The notes under the pieces are model-generated. The model was not told the origin of the DNA. It searched no databases and worked only from the letters and a program-made list of their open reading frames with translations. DNA of 64,000 bases from Spinellus fusiger. Its lineage: Eukaryota > Mucoromycota > Mucoromycetes > Mucorales > Phycomycetaceae. This document shows, piece after piece, positions 59,963 through 64,000 of this stretch. Both the position numbers and the translations under genes were made by a program. The number at the start of each line of letters is the position of its first letter. Position 1 is the first letter of the stretch. The stretch is taken from the NCBI GenBank assembly GCA_025094145.1, contig JALLLS010000009.1, positions 310,001 to 374,000 of the forward strand. The letters run 5' to 3'.

Positions 59963-61846
59963 TCACGCTGAGGACTTGCTAAATTTGACAGCGATTGGCT
60001 TGTCGCATAAAATAAACCCATGGGTTGATTCAAGCGCCGTTTGGGCCTTTTGTGGAGTCGGAAATGTAATGAAAGCCTGTCCCTTGAGTCGACCTGTTTT
60101 CATTAGTTGAATAGTCAAGTCTGTAGGTGTAAAGTAGTTGTTGGAGTCAAGAAGAAATCGACCAAAGAGTCTTTCGAGGTCTTTTACTTGGACTTGTTTG
60201 GATAGATTTTTGATAAATAGTTTGTTGGATGGATTTCCTGGGCTATGATTCTTGAAGGCAGGTAGATTCTCGAGGTCTGTAGTAAAGAAAAGAGATAGTA
60301 CACAGGGAGTAGGTAGACAGGCAATAGGCATTGAGTGGTTATGTATTTATATACATATATACAAATACATATACATATATACATATCATATTTATAGAGA
60401 TAGTTGGGTAGTTAGGTAGATACATTCATAGAAAAAGGTATACCCAAAGCTCTTCTATTTCTACTCTAATCTCTATCACTTACTTTGCAATGGCATGCGG
60501 TTGGATTCAATATAAGCAAGACTAAATAACTCAGTTTCTGCTATACGAATAACATCTCTTTCTGCTGTGTCTTCACTCGTATCCACTGGAATCATTGCTG
60601 TCTCCTCACTCACATGTGTTGAAATGGCTGCCATCTTTTCCTCTTCATCTGTTGGAATGGCTGCTGTTTCTTCACTCACATCTGTCTGAATAGCTTTTGC
60701 TTCCTCACTGTGAAGAACAATCTTAAACCGATTCACCTGCTTTTCTTCTATAACTGGTTCATTAAAAACCTTAGTCTCTGTTCTCTGAAGTGCCTTTTTC
60801 TGTTCTTGAACTGCCATTTGCACCTGTCTTATCTTTCTTCTCTTTATGGACTGTTTAGAGACTTCATCTTCTGAACTCTCTTGGGACTCTAATTCAGATT
60901 CATCATCTGCTAATAAATCATCCTGTTTACGCTTGAGCTGTGATAGTGCAATACAACCCATACATTGAGTAGAATGAACTTGGATACTTCTATAGGACTC
61001 TCCTACTTACCAGACTAGGAACAGAATCGCGATCTACGGGTCGGAAGGGGGGTGGGAGGTTCATCTTGTTCATCAGATGAAGCACCTGCACATACAATCT
61101 AGGAATAGTGGCTATGGCATGGAGCATATTGGAGAGTGTGTCGGGAGTGGGGTCTGGGTATCGATACCGGAGATGTGGATTAGAGGGATAATGAAGACTT
61201 AACAATAGAAATGAATATTATTTATTATAGACAGATACACCATTCCAACTTACCCCAAAGAAGGTGCAATCGACTCTGGCACATTTTCTTTCTTCAAAGG
61301 ATCTTTTACAGAAGCAGCTGGATCAAGAGACAGTATGTCCTGAGTGGGCAAAGGTCTATAGACACATTACAGTCAATTCTAGTCTACTTATTATGCCATG
61401 TCTTATAGAAAGTGACTCACTGATGGGATCGCTTAGAATGAGGAGTTGCATATTCAATCACAAGCGGACGTGCATTGGGTCCACTCACTAACCCTTGGAG
61501 GTGTTGGTAGGCAAAGGATGCTGCACTGCGATCTTCAAAGTCAAGAAAAGCCATTCCTTTCTACAATAGGCATAAGTCACTCCCTCCTTTCTCAATTATT
61601 ATAAGCAATACCATCGCAGGACCCTGTAACAGCCGAATATCAAGCACATGATAGTGTGCAAAGTACTGTCGGGCGTGTTCTATGGATGATGTTACTGAGG
61701 GTGGGATATGTTTGACTATGAGTGTGGTGACAGTATCCTACAAAACCATAAGTAAGCTAGCCAACAGAAGGTTTTTTGTAAAATACTTTTGCTACTGCGT
61801 CATACTCCTTGCTCTGTGGGCAGTGGATGGGTGTGGAGTACTCCAT
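59963..61846 (-). CDS. RNPC3: U11/U12 snRNP 65K protein (minor spliceosome)
   Basis: Seven exons: 61846-61796, 61737-61612, 61560-61421, 61355-61254, 61197-61011, 60937-60484 and 60276-59963. 457 residues. Bridges U11 and U12 snRNPs in U12-type intron recognition. N-terminal RRM: TVTTLIVKHIPPSVTSS, then FLDFEDRSAASFAYQHLQGL. The central hallmark is YRYPDPTPDTLSNMLHAIAT followed by IPRLYVQVLHLMNKMNLPPP, which matches the family's PKFYVQVLHLMNKMNLP segment. The C-terminal U12-binding RRM has KLFIKNLSKQVQVKDLERLF and LMKTGRLKGQAFITF. Between them lies an acidic Ser/Glu tract with near-repeats (SEETAAIPTDEEEKMAAIST). The start MEYSTPIHCPQSKEYDA is the shortest model; further 5' exons cannot be excluded. 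Confidence 0.9.
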
Positions 61847-61955
61847 GACACTGTGTGCGGTAGATGAATCTGTTTCTGGGCTGCTTTCTTTGGTTGAAAT
61901 TTGTTTACTCCAAGGGCCTCATCAAGAGACTTCACCGTCACGCTTTGTAGGCAAC
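61847..61955. promoter_or_regulatory. Bidirectional promoter between RNPC3 and NAT9-like gene
   Basis: Only 109 bp separate the two divergent predicted start codons. No TATA box is obvious. If RNPC3 starts further upstream, an ATG on each strand would overlap in the palindrome CATG at 61,955-61,958. Confidence 0.5.
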
Positions 61956-62911
61956 ATGCGACAGAATGAAGACTTGGTGCTGGTAAGAGAGGACTGAGAC
62001 TAAAGTGTGCCATTACTAAAGAGGAGCATTTGCAGGTGGGCCAGAGAACAGTACTCGTGCCTTATAAAAAAGAGCATGTGTTACAGTACCATGAGTGGAT
62101 GAAGTCTCCATTCCTGCAGGGTATATAAAAAGTGGCTACTTCTTGTTGACTACTAAGAGATTGTATAGAAATGACAGCTTCAGAACCACTGACACTAGAA
62201 GAAGAGTATGAAATGCAGCAGTCTTGGCATGAAGACGATAAGAGTAAGTGCTAGCTGGTATTTACAAACAAATAGTAACTGTGGCATTCTTAGAGTGTAC
62301 GTTTATATTAATGGCACATCCAGAGAAAGATACCTGCCAAAATATACCGGTAAAAGAAATAAAAGAAACTGCGGGTAAACAGTATGCACTGTAATAATAA
62401 TACTAAACCTTTTTATTATTATTAGTGATGATGGGTGATGTCAATATCTTTCTGAATGATCCTGATGATGACCCTTCATTTGGAGAAATTGAAATCATGA
62501 TTGCAGAAGAAGCCTACCGTCGCACCGGGCGTGGACTGGAGGCATTGGAAGTAATGATGGGCTATGGTAAATATTCAACCTATCAAAGTATACATACTTA
62601 TACTCGCCATAGCAATCAAGGAGCTTGGTATTCGTACATTCCATGCCAAGATAGCCATGTCCAATCAAGCAAGCATTGATCTTTTTACTAATAAGCTTGG
62701 ATTTTATCCTGTTTCCATCTCTACTGTATTCCAAGAAACAACATTGGAATGGTCGATTCATTCTCCCACAAAAGAACAACTTACTAAAGACAGTGAAGAA
62801 GAACCTTACGGCTCCAAGGCCACAGACACACAAAAAGAAATAGTACTCTCCGTTCATCAAAGACTGTTCAGTACTTGGGAAACACATGTACAAAAAAAAT
62901 CTTGGTCATAA
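61956..62911 (+). CDS. NAT9-like GNAT acetyltransferase
   Basis: Exons 61956-61982, 62036-62120, 62169-62243, 62294-62374, 62426-62566 and 62613-62911, giving 235 residues (human NAT9 is 207). The N-terminus MRQNEDLVLVGQRTVLVPYK, then EHVLQYHEWMKSPFLQ and TASEPLTLEEEYEMQQSWHE, is diagnostic of NAT9. The GNAT core follows: MMGDVNIFLNDPDDDPSFGE, IEIMIAEEAYRRTGRGLEAL (acetyl-CoA loop R-R-T-G-R-G) and FHAKIAMSNQASIDLFTNKLGF. Animal NAT9 is linked to microtubule stability, though its substrate is unclear. Exon 1 is 27 nt. The donor of exon 4 is the GT after ETAG; the earlier GT would break the frame. Confidence 0.9.
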
Positions 62912-63044
62912 TCTATATTTTAGTTTGTTATGATAATTAGAGAATTACACGAATATAATTTCCTATAAACAAATAGAAGAGTTCAATAAAATAATATAAA
63001 AAATCTATAATGCAATAGATAATTAATAAATCTATGCTACCTGG

Positions 63045-63830
63045 TCAATCCTTCTTGTGTTGCTTAAGAAAAACCTCGATCATATTATACCAAAACATTG
63101 GGGAGATCTCGATAAAAGCAATCTCCATGCCACGTCTGTCTGTAACATGCTGGGGATACTGATTAGATGATGTATAGTTGATTAAGACTCCCTTGGGCAA
63201 TTCAACGGAAAAACCTCTGTCACCATTGTCTTCTTTGTAGTCAAAAGGAGGAATATCAGTCGTGGCACCATTATTTACACTCTTTACTATCCTCAAATCT
63301 GTATCAAACTTTATAAAACAGGACTTAAAGTAGGCTGAATACTTATTACAGTAAGATACACAGTTTCTGTTGAAAACCATACTGTAATCATCCCCGGGTT
63401 GACAAGTTACCTTTATGTCAAAGAGAAACTTCATTGTCTTTGGGTCAACATACGAGAAAATTCCTTGTAGCTTTACTTATATAGGCACCTGCGGTATTTA
63501 TGGAGTAAATCTTGGGTTCATGGTACAATCAAATATCCTTGGACAATAAAAAGAAAATCCCAAAAAAAATCCAAGATATAGGAAAATATGAATGATTAAA
63601 CTGTTCATCACTATAATAAAATCAACTCATCTTCTTACATAAACAACCCGGTGATCTTTTTCAGAATAGTGTCTCATTCTCTGTGTCAATGCTTTGATAG
63701 CTAGAGTGCGGCACATAGAACATGTTTGACTCATAATCAAAAGGTCTAGAATAAAACAGAAACTTAGTATATTAACAACTATATCATAAGTTGGTGCTTT
63801 AATGCTAGGGGAATCTGCATCATTAAACAT
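63045..63830 (-). CDS. F-box-like hypothetical protein
   Basis: Two exons, 63830-63639 and 63470-63045, joined in phase 0 across a 168-nt intron to give 205 residues. The first exon reads like an F-box (PTYDIVVNILSFCFILDLLI then MSQTCSMCRTLAIKALTQRM). The second has no recognised domain: FSYVDPKTMKFLFDIKV, MVFNRNCVSYCNKYSAYF and FIEISPMFWYNMIEVFLKQH. If correct it could be a substrate adaptor of an SCF ubiquitin ligase, but the F-box match is by eye only and the intron choice is inferred from frame. Confidence 0.5.
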
Positions 63831-64000
63831 AATTGATTTAATATAGATAAGAGAAGAGAGAAGAGAGAAGAAAATAGTGTGGAATCAATAAAAGCGAGAT
63901 GATTGCCTTATTGCTATGAAATTGGAACACTCTTGCTCAAAACTACAATGCTATACTTTATTATAAAGTAAACAATTCAAATTCAGTGAGTTGAGAAAGA
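63831..64000. other. Upstream flank at window end
   Basis: GA-rich short repeat (AGAAGAG) at 63,850-63,870, then AT-rich sequence. Nothing else is seen. Confidence 0.4.

Noticed and set aside
1..64000. CRISPR arrays, operons, riboswitches
   Set aside because: No direct-repeat/spacer arrays; gene structure is eukaryotic with introns throughout.

Overview
The window is nuclear DNA from a fungus, most likely an early-diverging mould of the Mucoromycota. The genes are compact and packed with short introns (about 40-90 nt, GT..AG). The proteins are fungal: a PDR-type ABC transporter, an alpha-arrestin, exportin-T and a Rab2-like GTPase. A minor-spliceosome 65K protein (RNPC3) is present, which yeasts and most Dikarya lack but some Mucoromycota keep. 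The order assignment is inference; no rRNA or taxonomic marker is present.

The window has two halves. Positions 1-30,300 are AT-rich and dominated by repeats. They hold two nearly identical full-size PDR ABC transporter genes, head to head on the arms of a 5.6-kb inverted duplication (1939-7531 and 18040-23631). The 10.5-kb spacer is filled with nested DNA transposons: a DD34E Tc1/mariner element, an older Tc1 relic, and several copies of a TIR family ending in CACACCC. Decayed Tc1 copies lie outside both arms.

Positions 30,300-64,000 are a gene-dense housekeeping block: farnesyl diphosphate synthase, an alpha-arrestin, a CHORD/CS co-chaperone, ATP synthase gamma (ATP3), tRNA dimethyltransferase TRM1, a Rab2-like GTPase, ribosomal protein uS5 (RPS2), SEC1 (SM protein), exportin-T, RNPC3, an NAT9-like acetyltransferase and an F-box-like protein. 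Most exon-intron structures were rebuilt by hand with frame and phase checked. They include very small exons: 7 nt in SEC1, 11 and 16 nt in the Rab2-like gene.

The most notable content is four copies of a roughly 1.3-kb TIR element (flanked by TA) that carry the C-terminal part of a Fanzor/TnpB-like (OrfB zinc-ribbon) RNA-guided nuclease plus a divergently oriented small ORF. Three of the four copies sit 80-180 bp upstream of housekeeping start codons (ATP3, TRM1, SEC1). None holds a full nuclease, so they look like non-autonomous passengers of a transposon superfamily whose other member (the CACACCC family) fills the left half.
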